DNA of 64,000 nucleotides from Casuarius casuarius (GCA_003342895.1 PTFA01000011.1:1880629-1944628), one strand, 5' to 3'. Positions 37,635 through 50,686 are shown, counted from the first letter of the stretch. Notes: generated from the sequence alone by a model not told the origin. Numbers and translations: made by a program.

Positions 37635-39589
37635 GCCCCCCCAAACCTTCCTTTTGTTGTTTTTTTGCATTGTGTCTGTAGTGTTGGTCTTCTTTTAGAC
37701 AAAGAGGAAAAAGGATCTCAGACTGCAAATACCATGTTTGTATCACAGCATCTTTCCTATCTTAAAAAATGTGTCAAATTTCCTTCATATACATCATTGG
37801 TCATTTTAAATTATACCAGTCACTAAACTATTTATGTCATTTTTTTTCATTATCCACAGTTAAAAAGATCATTTTTCTGTTCATCTCACAAAGTCAAANT
37901 TCCATTATAGAAGTATGTAGTATAACCAAGCTGTATGACTTACAGTAACAGTATATCACAGACTGCATATCCTTCAATGACATAATCTCAGAAAATCTTA
38001 ATGTAAAGATTTTGGTGATAAAAAAATCCAGCACTTTCAGTTTCCAAATAATGAATCTCCATCTACCTTGTAGCTCACCTAAAGAGCCGCTTATTATTGA
38101 ACACCTCTGCAATGTTTAGGTACTCATGGTTTATGATGAAGTTGTACTTCACTTCGATAAAGTGCATTTTGCTTCTTAAACTAGTTTCTGTGGAACTGCA
38201 AGGCAATGCAAGGTAAGGCTTTGCAGAGATACCCAAGATAGTCATCTTAGGTCTAATTAAGTGGCTTTCTACTCTTTTCTAAAGTCTTTTCAAATGCACT
38301 ATTTCAGATGCAGGCTGTCTGCTCAGTTTGTGTGCCAGGAAGTATGGAAAATATTTCCCTGTTTTCCGGAGTGTATGTGGTCATCTGTTTATATATCATC
38401 ATAGTATATAGTGATCTTCTGTATAGCAGACAGAGGATGTCATCTTCAGGGATTGTATCATGTCTGAAGTTAAGCATGTCTTCATTTTGGGAATAAAAAA
38501 AAATGACAATGAAATCTTGCTGATTGATTGAAAAATTCCAAATCCACAACCTTTCTGAGTACTGTAGTATTGTAGTTTGCAGTTCAGTACTTCAAGACAA
38601 CATCAGAAGTTTTCCTAAGGGTAGAATTTTGCAAGTTCTGCACAACTTTTCCCATGCATTTTTTGAATACTATATTTTTTGTACTATAAATAATTGTTGT
38701 TAAGGGAATGGTTAGCAATAACTGGACAGTCATAAAATGGGAAGTTAAACCAAGAACACAAGAACAGTGAATACATCCTTTAGATTAAACGTTATTTTGG
38801 GTGTATTACTAGTCCAACAACTAGTAACCTGTGCACAACTCTTATGTTTCACCTAAAGATTAATTAGCTTTGTAGCATATTAATCAAAGCAGGGTGGGTA
38901 GAAAAATCAGAATGCATATTCCTGTGTGGTTCTAAGACATCTCATTTGTTTAATGGAGCCATTTGGATAATTGAGATCAGTACAGGTAATTTAGCTAAAG
39001 TGCAATCTACAGGAAAGATTATCTAGCAATTTACTTGTATTTATCTCATTTTTGTCTTGTTTTTCTCCCTAGTTATTTATACACATGACTCAGTTTAAAA
39101 AGCTTCTCTTCAAAAATGCAGATACATGCAGCACAGGAAATATCTCTTTGTACTCCTTAAAAATCATGCCAGATTGTTGGCATCCAAGCAAACATCCAAA
39201 AACATATTTAAGAAGAGGCCCTATCCAGCATCCCCTAAAAACTTCCTTGAGACCTTGCTTGACTTCCCTTTTATCCAAAAGAAAAGAATTCAGCTCAGTG
39301 CTGGACAGGACTTAAGTGAGGTCCTGCTCTCCCTTCCACTTTTCTTGTGCAGGAGAAGGGCTTTCAGACTGACTAAAGATTAGGCTGCTGTTATTGTTGG
39401 CAGCCACAGAAGAAGGAGGTGTCAATGGACTGTTTGGGACTGCACCAACACAAGTAGCAATTAAAGGCTGCAGCTGTGATTTCAGACATCAAGTTGTAAC
39501 ATGGCAGGTAATGCAGCCCTTCATCATACACAGCTTGGCTTTGATGGGCTCCATAACAGTTGTTCACTGATTTGTTTTAAAATACACGT
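37635..39589. other. Noncoding DNA, nothing recognised
   Basis: AT-rich unique DNA right of the LTR. Frames at 38.3-38.55 and 39.08-39.38 kb overlap on both strands and show no domain. Confidence 0.5.
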
Positions 39590-39646
39590 ACACACACACA
39601 CACACACACACACACTTATTTATATGTATGTATTTATGTATTTATC
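39590..39646 (+). repeat. (CA)n followed by TATG/TTTA repeat
   Basis: About twelve perfect CA units to 39615, then a stretch of TATGTATG and TATTTATG units. Confidence 0.9.
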
Positions 39647-40108
39647 TGATGGGTGAATTTTGATTGCATGCCACCTTAAACATCCAACACAAACAGTCAA
39701 GGTAGCTGGCTAATGTGCCCAGGTTTTCCCTATAAGCAGTAGAGACACATAATCTCCTTTGGGGGTAGTTCAGACATACAGTCTCATTTGATGACCTGAA
39801 TTACCCTCCAGAAAAGCATTGCTTTTTCTCCTTAGAGAAGATGTAGGCTAATCTGCCATCCAATTTACTCATCCCAAGCAATTTAAACATGTATCTCATG
39901 AATCTCATGCCTTCATTCCTAAGCAAAAGCTTATCTGTAGATTTCAGCAGCATTGCTCATGGGCTGAAATACCATTCATGATGAGTATCAGTAATAGAAC
40001 CTGGCCCATGACACGTCTGAATCGCAAGTAACTCCTACCAACAAGCTGTCTCTTTTTTAGAGGTAGACTCAGTGATGGGAGGCACTGTGCATTTAGAAAC
40101 AAANCCCT
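39647..40108. other. Noncoding DNA, nothing recognised
   Basis: Unique sequence between two CA microsatellites. Confidence 0.5.
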
Positions 40109-40137
40109 CACACACACACAAACACACACATACACAC
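40109..40137 (+). repeat. Interrupted (CA)n microsatellite
   Basis: CA units interrupted by one AA and one TA, with an ambiguous base just upstream at 40104. Confidence 0.9.
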
Positions 40138-40920
40138 TATGCTACAGCAGTGAGTTCAGTAAGGCAAAATTAATCTCATATTATTTATGAAAATGTAGTT
40201 TTATAAAGCTTGCCATTACCAGCCTGAAGACCACATCTGACCAATATTAGTAGCTTTGCAAAGCATATGGAAACATTTTGCATGAGTTGAATATTAACTT
40301 TAAAAAGAAATTGAAATGCATGATTTGACTGCTTGCTAATACAAATATATCAACAGTCCAGTCATTAGTATATTAGAAATGTTTGTACTGAGCATCTCCA
40401 ACACTTAAATGAGATGACTGAAAAAGCCCCTGCTTTTGGAAATATCACACATTTATTAGAGGAAAGATGAGAATACATTGCAGTCCAAATAACGCATTGT
40501 TCAGGCACACTCAGGGACTACATTAGTAGCTTCATCTTTCAGAATTATCCAACATACCTGCAAGGTACAGATGTGAGGCAGTATATAGAAATCTGTTATT
40601 CCATTTCAAAAAGGATCCATAAAAGCTATTGACTTGAGGCTTACTGCTGCAATCTGATTTTCTGAACAGAAATATTTTTAATAGTCTGTTATTAAATATA
40701 TTGTTCACAGTTGTTTGTTTGCCTTTCCAAGGTTTAGAAGTTGCTTACATTGTTGCCAAGAAGAGAAGTAAATTGCTGGCACTGTACTTGCTGGCAAATG
40801 GTCGTTGTTGTAACTGAAGCTAATATGCCTAGATATTGTTCAATACCTGTTAAATATCTGCTTAATGTAATTTTTACCCCAATTCTACCTAATAATTTAG
40901 TGATTTAGTGCTACAACTAC
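40138..40920. other. Noncoding DNA, nothing recognised
   Basis: Unique AT-rich sequence with no frame of note. Confidence 0.5.
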
Positions 40921-41010
40921 ATGGCAGCACTTACTGTGAGTGGATTTCAGTGGAACTATTCACGGTAGTCAGCTCTGCACCTGCCAGTAAGTACTGGCAA
41001 GATTAGCTCT
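40921..41010 (+). mobile_element. Decayed amniote MITE-like element
   Basis: GCACTTACTGTGAGTGGATT, then TTCAGTGGAACTATTCACGG, then CCAGTAAGTACTGGCAAGAT follow the order of a known reptile/bird palindromic element (ACTTAC.CACGTGAGTAGTCC, CAATGGGACTACTCACG, GTAAGTGTTTGCAGGATCGGG). The ends are eroded and no target-site duplication was found. Confidence 0.5.
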
Positions 41011-41166
41011 TTATATTTTAAGCATAATCAGAGTCAGATGGGATACCAGGCAACTCTTAGCATTTCTACAGTGCTGTTCATCTGATGTTTCTCTGAGAGC
41101 TCAGCTGCCTACAGTTCATATATCAGGTATTGCAAGCACGAGGCAATAACAGAAAATCCAGCTAGT
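41011..41166. other. Noncoding DNA, nothing recognised
   Basis: Short unique spacer. Confidence 0.5.
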
Positions 41167-41252
41167 GGCTAGGGATGTACATTTGGGTTGTCAAATGAGA
41201 AAAAAGCATCAAGCTTGGCGCTGGGGATGTATGTTTGGGCTGCAAAGCATCA
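41167..41252 (+). repeat. Imperfect tandem duplication, unit about 50 bases
   Basis: GGGATGTACATTTGGGTTGTCAAATG...AAAGCATCA (first unit) is repeated as GGGATGTATGTTTGGGCTGC...AAAGCATCA (second unit, shorter by an internal deletion). Two units only. Confidence 0.7.
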
Positions 41253-42719
41253 GTCACTGCGGAAGTAATAAAGATCTAACTGACAGCCCTTCTCTGTTTC
41301 TCCATGTGTNCATATATGCTTAAGCCTGGACAATGACACAAGTGGGCTATTATTACAGCTGTGACACTCATGCTGCTTTAGTAAAAGTGTCAGTATTTCT
41401 ATTTAAAAACACTATATTCACCACCTTTTAACTCAGCAAGATAAGATAGCTAGGAGCTTTGGAACAATTTTTTTTTCTTTTTTTTGCCAGGGTTTTTATA
41501 CAATAGGTGTGATTCACTTCCCCACCACCAACCTGCACTGTCCTTCAGTGGAGATTGATTTGGATGCTTTGAGATCTATGAAATTTAAGTTGTAAAATAT
41601 TTCATTTTGGGATCTTATGCTTTTAAGGTATCTCACTGATGTTTTTTAAGCAAAAGCAAAAAAATGGAAATACACAATATTCATAGTACATTAGCAGCCA
41701 AGACATTGGCTCACTTTAAATTATATTTATCTGAAAGAGGTGATGTTCAGTGTTGGAGGTAGTTTTTTAATAGAGACATGAACTCTTCTACTTACCACTC
41801 ACTCCTGCAGTATTAACTCTTGCAGTGATGCTACATGATCCAGGATTTAAGCACAGATTGAACATAATGCAATGTGATTTTACATGCTAAGCCCTCTGCG
41901 AAGTTTAGTTTCTTCATTATCTTTTCCCTGTCATCATTTAATATGATATGCCCTACAATCTTTGATTAATTTTCTGTTTTAGTGCTCAGATAGAAGTGCA
42001 TATACGTTGCAGAAATTGCTCTTGCTCTGACAACTTTCTCATCTGATTGGAAGGTGTGCTAAAAGTATGCAAGATTGTAAGAGAAAATCTAAAGAATTCA
42101 GGCTTGCAGGATGTATTCAGCATGATTTGGGTTTTAATAGGAAATTGTATTTTGTTTTTAATAGTATATTTTTATCAGATAACTGGAAATGCCAGCATTT
42201 AAGTAGTATCGATAAGGGAAGTAGAGTGAGAGGGGTTTGGGAAAGTCTGAATTAGGTAGGCTAATATGTGCCTTATTTCAAGAAAAACTAAATACCAGGT
42301 AAAGACTTAAGTACTGACAATAGATTTCTGTTCTGAAACAAAAATGAATTAGGCTGATTATGCCTAGCAGTATTTTTGATATTCCACTTTGTTCCCAGCT
42401 GGAACTGGGAACTACAAAGTGAGAGAATAATTTAAAAAAATGAAGAAGCCAGAAGAACTGGGTTGTCCCCTGGTTTGCATGCTGCTTGGCAATTCCTGTT
42501 TTTTGTTCTGTCGTTGGTGCATACTATTCACCTGTAAGGAGCACGTGGTTTTTGCAAGAAGTCCTCCGCTACAGTGGGCAATTCATGCACTGTGCTCTGA
42601 ACTAACTCTTACTAGGTTGGAGAAGGGATTGTAGTGTTATAGTAGATAGTTCTGCAAAAATTTTAACTTTAATGCTCAGTAGCGCTCAAAAGCCAAAATG
42701 TGAAGGTTACTGAAACATA
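41253..42719. other. Noncoding DNA, nothing recognised
   Basis: Unique AT-rich sequence. The short frames at 42.07-42.63 kb are not convincing. Confidence 0.5.
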
Positions 42720-43380
42720 AGTATGGAACAGTGTGTGCAGTGTGAGTTTCTCNCCTGAAATGGGATATAGTGGAATTACAGAGAAGAGCGAAAGATGGCT
42801 AAAAAGTATGAGATTACTTCTGCAAGAGCAGAGATCGAACAGACAAGGGACGATTCTTCAACCTGGAAAAGAGATAGTGGTGTTAGGGGGTGTGACAGAA
42901 GTGTATAAAATCATGAGCAATATTGAAAACAGGAGTACAATATATTTATTCATTGTTTCTTGTAGTGCCAGTAGTAGAGACATTAAATAAATTAATCTTC
43001 CGAAAGGCTCAAACCTCACAGCATGTAATACTACAGCTGAACCTATTTGCACCAGGATGTGGAGGCCCAAAGTTTACATGGGTTCAAATGATGAGACATT
43101 TTCATGGAAAAGAAAGAAAACTATGAGGTCAACTAAACTCAGCCCTACCCCTTCTCATATTAGGAGAAGTTCCTGAACTACAGATTATCAGATATCAGAG
43201 GCTGAGTGGCTGTAGCAGATGTATCTTATGTCTTCCTCCTTATTTTCTTCCCAAGACATCTGCATCCCGCTCCTTTGACATGCGGTGGTCAGAAAGTAGT
43301 GCTCTCCTTGGAGAATCTCTTAAGTGGAACCCCAGCTAGGACTAATACTGGTTATTTGGTCATTTGGCTAAGGAAAGCAT
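42720..43380 (+). mobile_element. CR1/L3-type LINE, 3' fragment
   Basis: Blocks resembling the 3' part of old amniote CR1/L3 LINEs occur in the expected order on the plus strand: AGAGAAGAGCGAAAGATGGC; CCTGGAAAAGAGATAG; GACAGAAGTGTATAAAATCA followed by TGAGCAATATTGAAAA; TTATTCATTGTTTCTTGTAG; GACATTAAATAAATTAAT; GACATTTTCATGGAAAAGA; then weaker resemblance to the 3' untranslated end up to about 43.38 kb. The fragment covers the end of the reverse-transcriptase frame (now broken by stops) and the 3' region. It is 5'-truncated, as is usual for LINEs, and heavily diverged, so it is an old fossil. The consensus comparison is from memory. Confidence 0.75.
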
Positions 43381-43778
43381 CAATTTGAACATCCCCAGGC
43401 AGCGGTGTAATGTGCTTTAGCAGGACTAGGAACACTTGTCCTGAAAATATTTAAATGCTTTCTAATGCAGGTCAGTTGGTTGTTTCCCCTTCTAGGTTTC
43501 TCCTTCATATGCAGGTTATGTCCATATACTCCCTTGTGCAAAAATTAACCAGCACATAAATCACACTGCTAATCACATTTCCTCACAGTTTCTCAGATGT
43601 TTGCCTCCGCTGCCTTCTCACATGGAAGAGGACTGGAGGCATAGAGAAACCCCTTTTCATGACAATGGAAAGCTTTGCTGGTGCCATGACCCAGGAAAGC
43701 ATCAATTTCTTAATCAGTGACTGTTCTTTTTGTCTGTCATTCATAGTATTTGTAGATTTTCTCCTAGGGCTTTGTGGG
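43381..43778. other. Noncoding DNA, nothing recognised
   Basis: Unique sequence between the LINE fragment and a homopolymer junction. Confidence 0.5.
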
Positions 43779-43802
43779 TTTTTTTTTTTTGGGGGGGGGG
43801 GG
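43779..43802 (+). repeat. T12-G12 homopolymer junction
   Basis: Twelve T's are followed directly by twelve G's, then AGGTGGGAG. The run lengths may be assembly estimates. Confidence 0.85.
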
Positions 43803-46200
43803 AGGTGGGAGAGGACTTTAGTGATAACAGCAATCACTGTGGCCTGCAGATAGGTCAGTTGCTGTGACATCTAGACCGTACTTATTCTATATGTATTCAT
43901 GCAGCAATAAGAAGTTTAAAATATACTTTTTTCTCCATTTGGAGTAGACTTAAATTTGATCAGTTTAGAAGCCCAGTGTGTGCTGGGAATGTGTGTCAAA
44001 AAGCAAGGAACATAATAGGCTGAGGGTTTAGACCATAACGTGCTACAGATGTGTGAGTTATAATACAGGCAAAACCAGAGAGGCTGAGGCAAGAAAAAGT
44101 CCTAGTAAAGAAGGTGCTGAGAAATCACACAAGTCAGATTTATGCCGTATTAAGGCCACAGGCTCCACATCAGCTCTGAAAATCAATTCCCCACTTTTCT
44201 GGGACCCAGTAGAACTCTCCAAGAAGAGCAGTGATACGAGGGAAAGCTCCATTCTCTATAAGCTAGCTGCTGAATTGCAAATTGCAGATGCATAAATAGA
44301 AGGTACAGAATAGATAATGTAGAAATAAAAGAAAAGGGAGAGTGGGAGCAGGAAAAGAAGTGTTAGATTTACAGCATTTTCAGGCTTTTTGAGTAAAATG
44401 GTAGATACTAGATGAAAGAAAAGCAGGGTAATTATCCTGCAGCAAAGAAAAATGGTGTTTCTTAAGGTAGAGAAAAATCTGGACTGGGGGCAGCCATGTG
44501 GTATAAGTCAAGTCATTGTTTTTTAAGGCAAAAACTTAGACGTTCATGAGTCTAAATTTCAAATTTGAAGAACAACCCAGTGTATCACAGTTCTTTTGAA
44601 CTCTGGCTTGCAATACAGTTTAAAATGAATGACCAGCATTATATTGATGCAGTCCTTGTTTAGATCAAATTTTTTCATGACTAAATATAGAGTAGTTGAC
44701 CACAGGTGAGAAGCAAATATCATTTTAAAATGTAGTATATTTAGGTCTAATTTTACACCTTGAATTTAATGTGAAAGAAGTATGCCTTTCTGTGTGCTGG
44801 AGTGAAGATTGGGAAGGCATTCAGAAAAGAGACTTTTTGTAATGCTGTAATGCCTTCCAAAGGACATAATTTTATTCTCTTTTTTCCTGAATCACATATA
44901 CAGAACTATGCATGTTTAATTTGCATAATTACATTGCTCTGTAGTAGCCAGTACCCTCAAATCATGTCAGCCCTGTTACTGACATAACAATTTCAGTACC
45001 TGTAGTTCGTGAGAAAATATGCATTTTCTCTTTGGCTATTGCTGATTTACTTCAGACCACTGCACTCACAGAGCCTCCTAGAGAGTGTCTGAAACTGAGT
45101 GTGTTACACCTGGATTTCTTTCTCCCTCCTGTACTTATATACTGAATCAGTTGCAGAACTCAAGTAACACTGAGGCACAACCAAGCAGGATATTTTATTA
45201 ACAATGAAAAATTAAAGAACACTATTCAGTACATAAAAATGTGACCTTCTGGAATTTTTCCAAGAGCGGGTCTCAGTCTGAGATTACCCTCTTGTTTCAA
45301 ATTATTAAACAGATCTGCAGCATGAGTGGATTTTACTGCCAAACAGACTTTCAGGGCTGAGAGGGATAACTAGAAGGGTGGACTTTTTAAGAGAGGCAGA
45401 TCTCCTGAGGCTTTTTGTTTAGGCAGTTTTGTTTAGGCCTTGACTCTCTCGAGAGAAGATTCAGAACAGAAGCTTAAGTATCAGGGCTCTGAATTGCCTT
45501 GGGGGGAGGTTTTCTCTTTTGACTGCGTAAGAAGAGAGCCTGGGAGCTTTCTGACTACTTATAAGTATCTTGAAGTATTTCATTGATCCTTGGAGTTGCC
45601 TGAAAGTCTTTGAGAATGATTGAATCTAGGGAACTATCCTGATATCTCTCAGTTGAGAGAGAAATTGCTATTACAACCATTCAATTTTTTTAACAGACTA
45701 GAAAACCTGGTTTATTTGTTAAGCAAAGATAAGGTTTCTTTTCAGTTTTCATAAGAGTGTAAGTCAATATCCTTTCCTCCTTCATAATCCATTTCATATT
45801 GGAAGCATTATACTAGGTTAGTTTTGCCCAAATCACATTGTGGTTTTGGTAGAAAAGAATTCGTATGGTTACTGTGAGAGAAATAAATGCAAATAAGACT
45901 CTGTGTTTTGCTGATGGTTATAAATTCTTCTGCCTTTTAGTGGCATAGCTGGAGAATTGGGTTAAGCTTCTGGGCATGAGCACAGTAGGTTTCTGCATTT
46001 ATTCTATATAATCTATCTTTTTCCCCTCTCTTTTTAATCTTTGTTTACTTGCCAGGCTTTCCTTTGTGGCCTCCTTTCTACTACTGCATGCTGGGTTTTG
46101 CACTCTCATGTTGTTTACTGAAGCTTCGACATGAAAGGACAATGAAATGGACATTTTAATCAATTAACTATAGCTTGATCAAAGTTTCATTCTTCCTGAT
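43803..46200. other. Noncoding DNA, nothing recognised
   Basis: Unique sequence. A GC-richer patch around 45.2-45.5 kb carries a CTCTCGAGAG palindrome but no element ends or duplications could be found. Confidence 0.45.
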
Positions 46201-46222
46201 TGCTGCTGCTGCTGTTGTTGTT
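46201..46222 (+). repeat. (TGC/TGT)n trinucleotide repeat
   Basis: Four TGC-type units run into three TGT-type units. Short. Confidence 0.85.
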
Positions 46223-48835
46223 TAAAGTGTTTTTATTTACAACATCACCCAGTTGGGCTTTTGATTCATGTGGTGTGACAAAGTCACTCTTTTGCATAGA
46301 ATAGCAAACTAAGAGTCTAAAAATTGCTTTTGATCAAGGCCGTGCTTTAATCACTGATCATGTCAGAGTTCTGAGTAACTGCTTAGCTTCCTTGTGGACT
46401 AATGCTGAAGGCAGGAGGGGAGTGCGTCAGCATAGCAAAATACGTACTGAGCAGAGAACACAGAAAATGGTTGAAGGTCTACACGCTGGCCCTTTATTCA
46501 NTTCTTTGGCCTTCAGAAGCTACCTGCTCTCCTTTATTCTTCTTAAAAGAGAATAACAAACACTTTCAGTCTTTCTGCTTGTCAGGGGTTTATTTATCCT
46601 TTCTGATTTATGGGGAGTAGCTATCTGAGCCTGTTAAATGTGTATACAGACAAGGGTATCCATTCATGTGAGGTTATTATGGGTAAGGGGGAAGAATGTT
46701 ACTGGTTCCTAAAGTTATCCTACTTTTCTTTCATAAAGCCCTGTTTGTTGTTCCTTAGGATTTTTGGCAGTTTTATGTTTTATGTGCCGGAGTAGCTTTT
46801 TTTTTTCTTTTCTTTTTTTCCCCTAATGGTGCTACTTGCCTCGGATATCTTTTCCACGTTTGAGTGTTACTGACAAGACAAGGAAAAAAATACATCCTGG
46901 TGCCTATCCAAAAAATTCTGTTGGCAAACTTTACTAGCTCTTTTAAAGTTCTGTGTATTCGTGATTTGCAAAAGTGGCATGACACCTGGAAGTAAAGGTG
47001 TCTTTAGTAAAAGCAAAAATCTGTAAAAGTCTGACTGACTTTTGATAACTTGTGTAAGTTTTTGCAAAACTGCTATTTGCACATAACCAGGAGAAACTTC
47101 TGTATTTAACAGCTGATTCTTATCAAGCTGTATCTTCACTGAACATGTTCTATCCACACGTGAGGTCAAACTAAGGGAAACTGTAGGATTACAACTGCTG
47201 GTGGAGGCTGCTGCTGGTTATATCAGGTTTATCTATGGGCACCTGGATGAAGCCCAACAGCACTTTCTATTGCTACTCTGGCTCCTCCTCCTTGTCCTTT
47301 GACTAAGGCAGCACAGGGGAGGAGGTTAATTTGATCAAAAGGGTCAAGATTTGATTGAAGGAGTTGGACATATGTAGAATCATTTTGGGGGAGGAAAGGG
47401 TAGGGAAAGAGGGTAGTAGCTTGCATCAAGGTCAACTAGCAGTTTTGAGGGGAGAAAAAAAAAAACAGTAATCATGCCAGTTAATCTAGATTTCATTCAG
47501 TAGGCTGTTAGTTTGTAAATCTTGTTTAGTTTTGTTCTCATGTGGGTGAGCTTTAATATCTGAGCTGAAGAACTTGGGTTTATTGAAAGGACCCTCCAAA
47601 GTGGCCAAAGGTCATGCCCTGAAACAAGAAGCAAGTGAAGTTTAGCAATGGCTTTGCAATCAAAGTAAGTGGAGTCAATGCACCTGGCAGCCCTTGCTGT
47701 ATGTTCTTGAAGTTCATGCAGAGATTCAGTCAGGGGACCTCCTGGCCTGTCCCAGGAGGCTGCTTCACTCCCATATTCTGATGTTATTGAGGAAACTTAA
47801 CTTTCTGCATATACAGTATTAGTAACAACCATATATTCTGATCCCTTTATACAATAGACAAATGGTTAGTTTGGGTATTCAGATTTCTACATTTATGTAA
47901 ATACAAGCAAGGAAGAAGCATATCTGTTTTGTTTTCTACATGTTTTTTTCCAATCCATTTTCCCCAGTGGCAACGGTTAATGAAAAAGATTATTTTATTA
48001 ATTAAACATTCAAAACAATGCACTTTATTGCTGGCAGCCACTTGTTTCGAATAATCTTCTATGCATCACAACCTTCTATCTCTGTGTTTAATTGCTTTTT
48101 TTTCCCTCCTTCTCTTCCTCTAGAGAACTCTTTTTAAAAATCTCTCCTGACCTTTCATGCTGCTTTTGCATTTCATGTAATTTCAGTTAAGAAATGTTTA
48201 ATTACTAAAATAATCACTTTTGCTTTTAATCTGTTTATGCTTTTCTGTCTAGCTCTTGTTCTTCCACTGTAATTCCCGCTGATTGCAATGATGACTGAGT
48301 TAAGGGAAGAATTGATCTCTCCCAGTTCTTAGAAGGACTCCTTCATAATTGTAGGTCACCCTTTAGTCTAACAGGTGTTCCAATCAAACACCTGCCAAGA
48401 CAAATTCATCTTTCAGAAGAGAGGCATCAGATTTAAGGCCATGAAGGCCTGAAGCAGCCAAATACAAAAGTACTCATCTAACTTGAAGTGAATGATCCCA
48501 CTGATAATATAGAGACTACACCTTACTGGCATAGCATTGCATATGGCAGCTGTAAACCAACAGTGGATGAGGGGACAGGGTATTTGCACCACGAGGTTGA
48601 AGAACCTATCTAAGTTGGGTAGTTTAAGTAGTGTCCCTAGGTTCCTTGTTTCATGAACAGAAAGGCAGGCTCTTCCAGAGAGTTACTGGGGGCACCTAAT
48701 TTAGGTACTCTCTTCGTAAAGGCTGCCTAGGAAAAGCAGCTCTGCTAGCTTGACTTGCTAGGCGCATGCTGTGAATATTAATCTAAGTCTGCTTTTCAGG
48801 GCATGCATTACTGCCTCTGAGAGCAGTCACTCACA
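46223..48835. other. Noncoding DNA, nothing recognised
   Basis: Frames at 46.4-47.4 kb (up to 100 codons on the minus strand) show no domain. No mobile element was recognised. Confidence 0.5.
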
Positions 48836-48912
48836 TGGAGCCCAGTCCAAACCTTTTGAAGTCAAAGAGTCTTTCTATAGCCTCCTATATACGTGGGGCT
48901 TGAAACAGATTG
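48836..48912 (+). mobile_element. Decayed amniote MITE-like element
   Basis: GGAGCCCAGTCCAAACC, then TTTTGAAGTCAAAGAGTCTT, then CGTGGGGCTTGAAACAG resemble in order the reptile/bird element GGGCCCAATCCAAAGCCC... TTGAAGTCAATGAGAGTCTT... ATGGGCTTTGGATCAG. Diverged, with no duplication found. Confidence 0.5.
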
Positions 48913-50686
48913 ACTGGGACAAATCTTACATGTCTCTGCATTCATCTCTGATGAACAGACTTGCCTTGGATTTACAACTTTGTCACTGTCAGCAGAAAGT
49001 GGTTCTGTGACATTAATGTACTGGTGACAAAAGAGCTCACAGATTCAAGTCCATCAGAGTAGATGGATGTGGAGGGGATTAATTATACATGGCAGAGTTG
49101 CCATATCTGGAGTAAAACAGAAGTAAATTACATTCCCCTGTATTTACTGTGGCTATGCATCTGAGTCAGTGCTACTCAACTTGAACAGCCAAAGTGAATC
49201 AAGTCAGGTTTTCAGTTAGGGCAGGTTTTTTTTCATCTGCATGAATACCGATATTTTGGCTTACTAAAGTAGTTAAGAGCAGATGAAGATATTCAGATTA
49301 GATTTGGACCAACCAGAGATCAGTGGCAGAAAAGTCCATTTATAGGTAATGAGAAAGCAGTGAGAATAATTGAGATGACTTCCACTATATCTGCTCTGCT
49401 CAAAAAGTCTGCTGACCCATCGCCTTCAATTAGTTGGCAGTCTTTAGGCATCATCATTAAACAGGTTTCGTCATTATGCAAGTAAGTACAGATTCTGAGC
49501 ATTCATTTGCAGAGACAAAGAAATAAAATTCTCAGAGCTGGACTACAGTCTTAGAGCAGAGACCCCTTCCCTCACCCTCCTGCTGATGTGGTGGCCCTTG
49601 CACAACCATCTTTTCCTGCTCTGGCTCTTTGTTTCCCGCTACAGCAGGAGGAGGAGGTTACTGCTCCCAACCTGTTAGCTATCCCAGTGAGGATCCTACA
49701 GGCTCCCCATGCTACACTGCCACAGGGCACAGCTGCCAGGGTTTACCATCACAGATTTTTAGCCCCAAAACCTCTACTTCATACAAAAGTGAAAAAGAAG
49801 CATGTTTAAAGATCTGGCCCTGCATAAACAGCAATACCTCCAAATTCCCAAACAGCAGATAATTTCTGATTTTATGGATTTTCTAAAGTTGCGTATATTT
49901 TCTTTTCTTCATTTTTTACCCTTCCCCCTCATATCTGCATTATTTTAACCTTCTAAGCTCTAATAATTATCTTTCCCCCCAGCTAAGAGTAACATTTGTT
50001 AAGTGAGCAATCTAGCTACCCATACGTTTCAGTTAGTTGGAACAGAAAAGCTATGCAAGTTTTAAAAGATGGGAACAGTCCTCAGTAGTGTGCTTTTTCT
50101 CTTAGCCAAGACGAAAGAGAAGATACATGATTGAAAACACCCAGAATGCTTGGCAGAGACATAGACCCTAATAAGAGGAGCAAGGAGCAACATCCAGTCC
50201 AGTATGAGATGAGAAGCTATTTGCTGAGGAAGCAGGGGGGATTGTGTGGAGGTTTTGGGGCTTATAGCCAGTCTGAAAGAAAGGACCCATCCTGAATAAA
50301 CACTAAAAGCNTCATGAAGGTCTGTTACCACTTCCTTTATTTTATATCTGTTTCCTTCTGAGTTACCTATAATTTTTAAAAATGTTTGTTCCCTCTAGTT
50401 TATGCCCTAGCAGGGCTAGAGTCTGAGTGCCTGTTGGATTCTCACTAGAGCCTCAGGGCTTTGTGCATTGCTCCCTCTGAGGGCTTTCCTTTGTAAACCC
50501 ACCACTGAGATGACCAGGGGCTTGACTGGGCTGTAGAGCTGTTGATGGAGCAGGGGCCACTTCCAGCTGTGCAAGCAGCTTCCACATGTCATCTGTAAGG
50601 CAAGTCCCAAAGGCAGGCTTGGATTTCAGAAGACAAGAAGGCCTTTAGAAGGCCAGCTGTTGTGTTCAGGTTTTATTTTATAACTG
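48913..50686. other. Noncoding DNA, nothing recognised
   Basis: Slightly GC-richer around 49.56-49.80 and 50.42-50.62 kb. The frames there overlap on both strands and show no domain. Confidence 0.45.

Noticed and set aside
45165..45560. Possible third LTR (antisense TTTATT near 45.19 kb, GC-richer interior)
   Set aside because: No TG...CA termini with a flanking duplication could be found, and the implied region beyond the signal would be too short.
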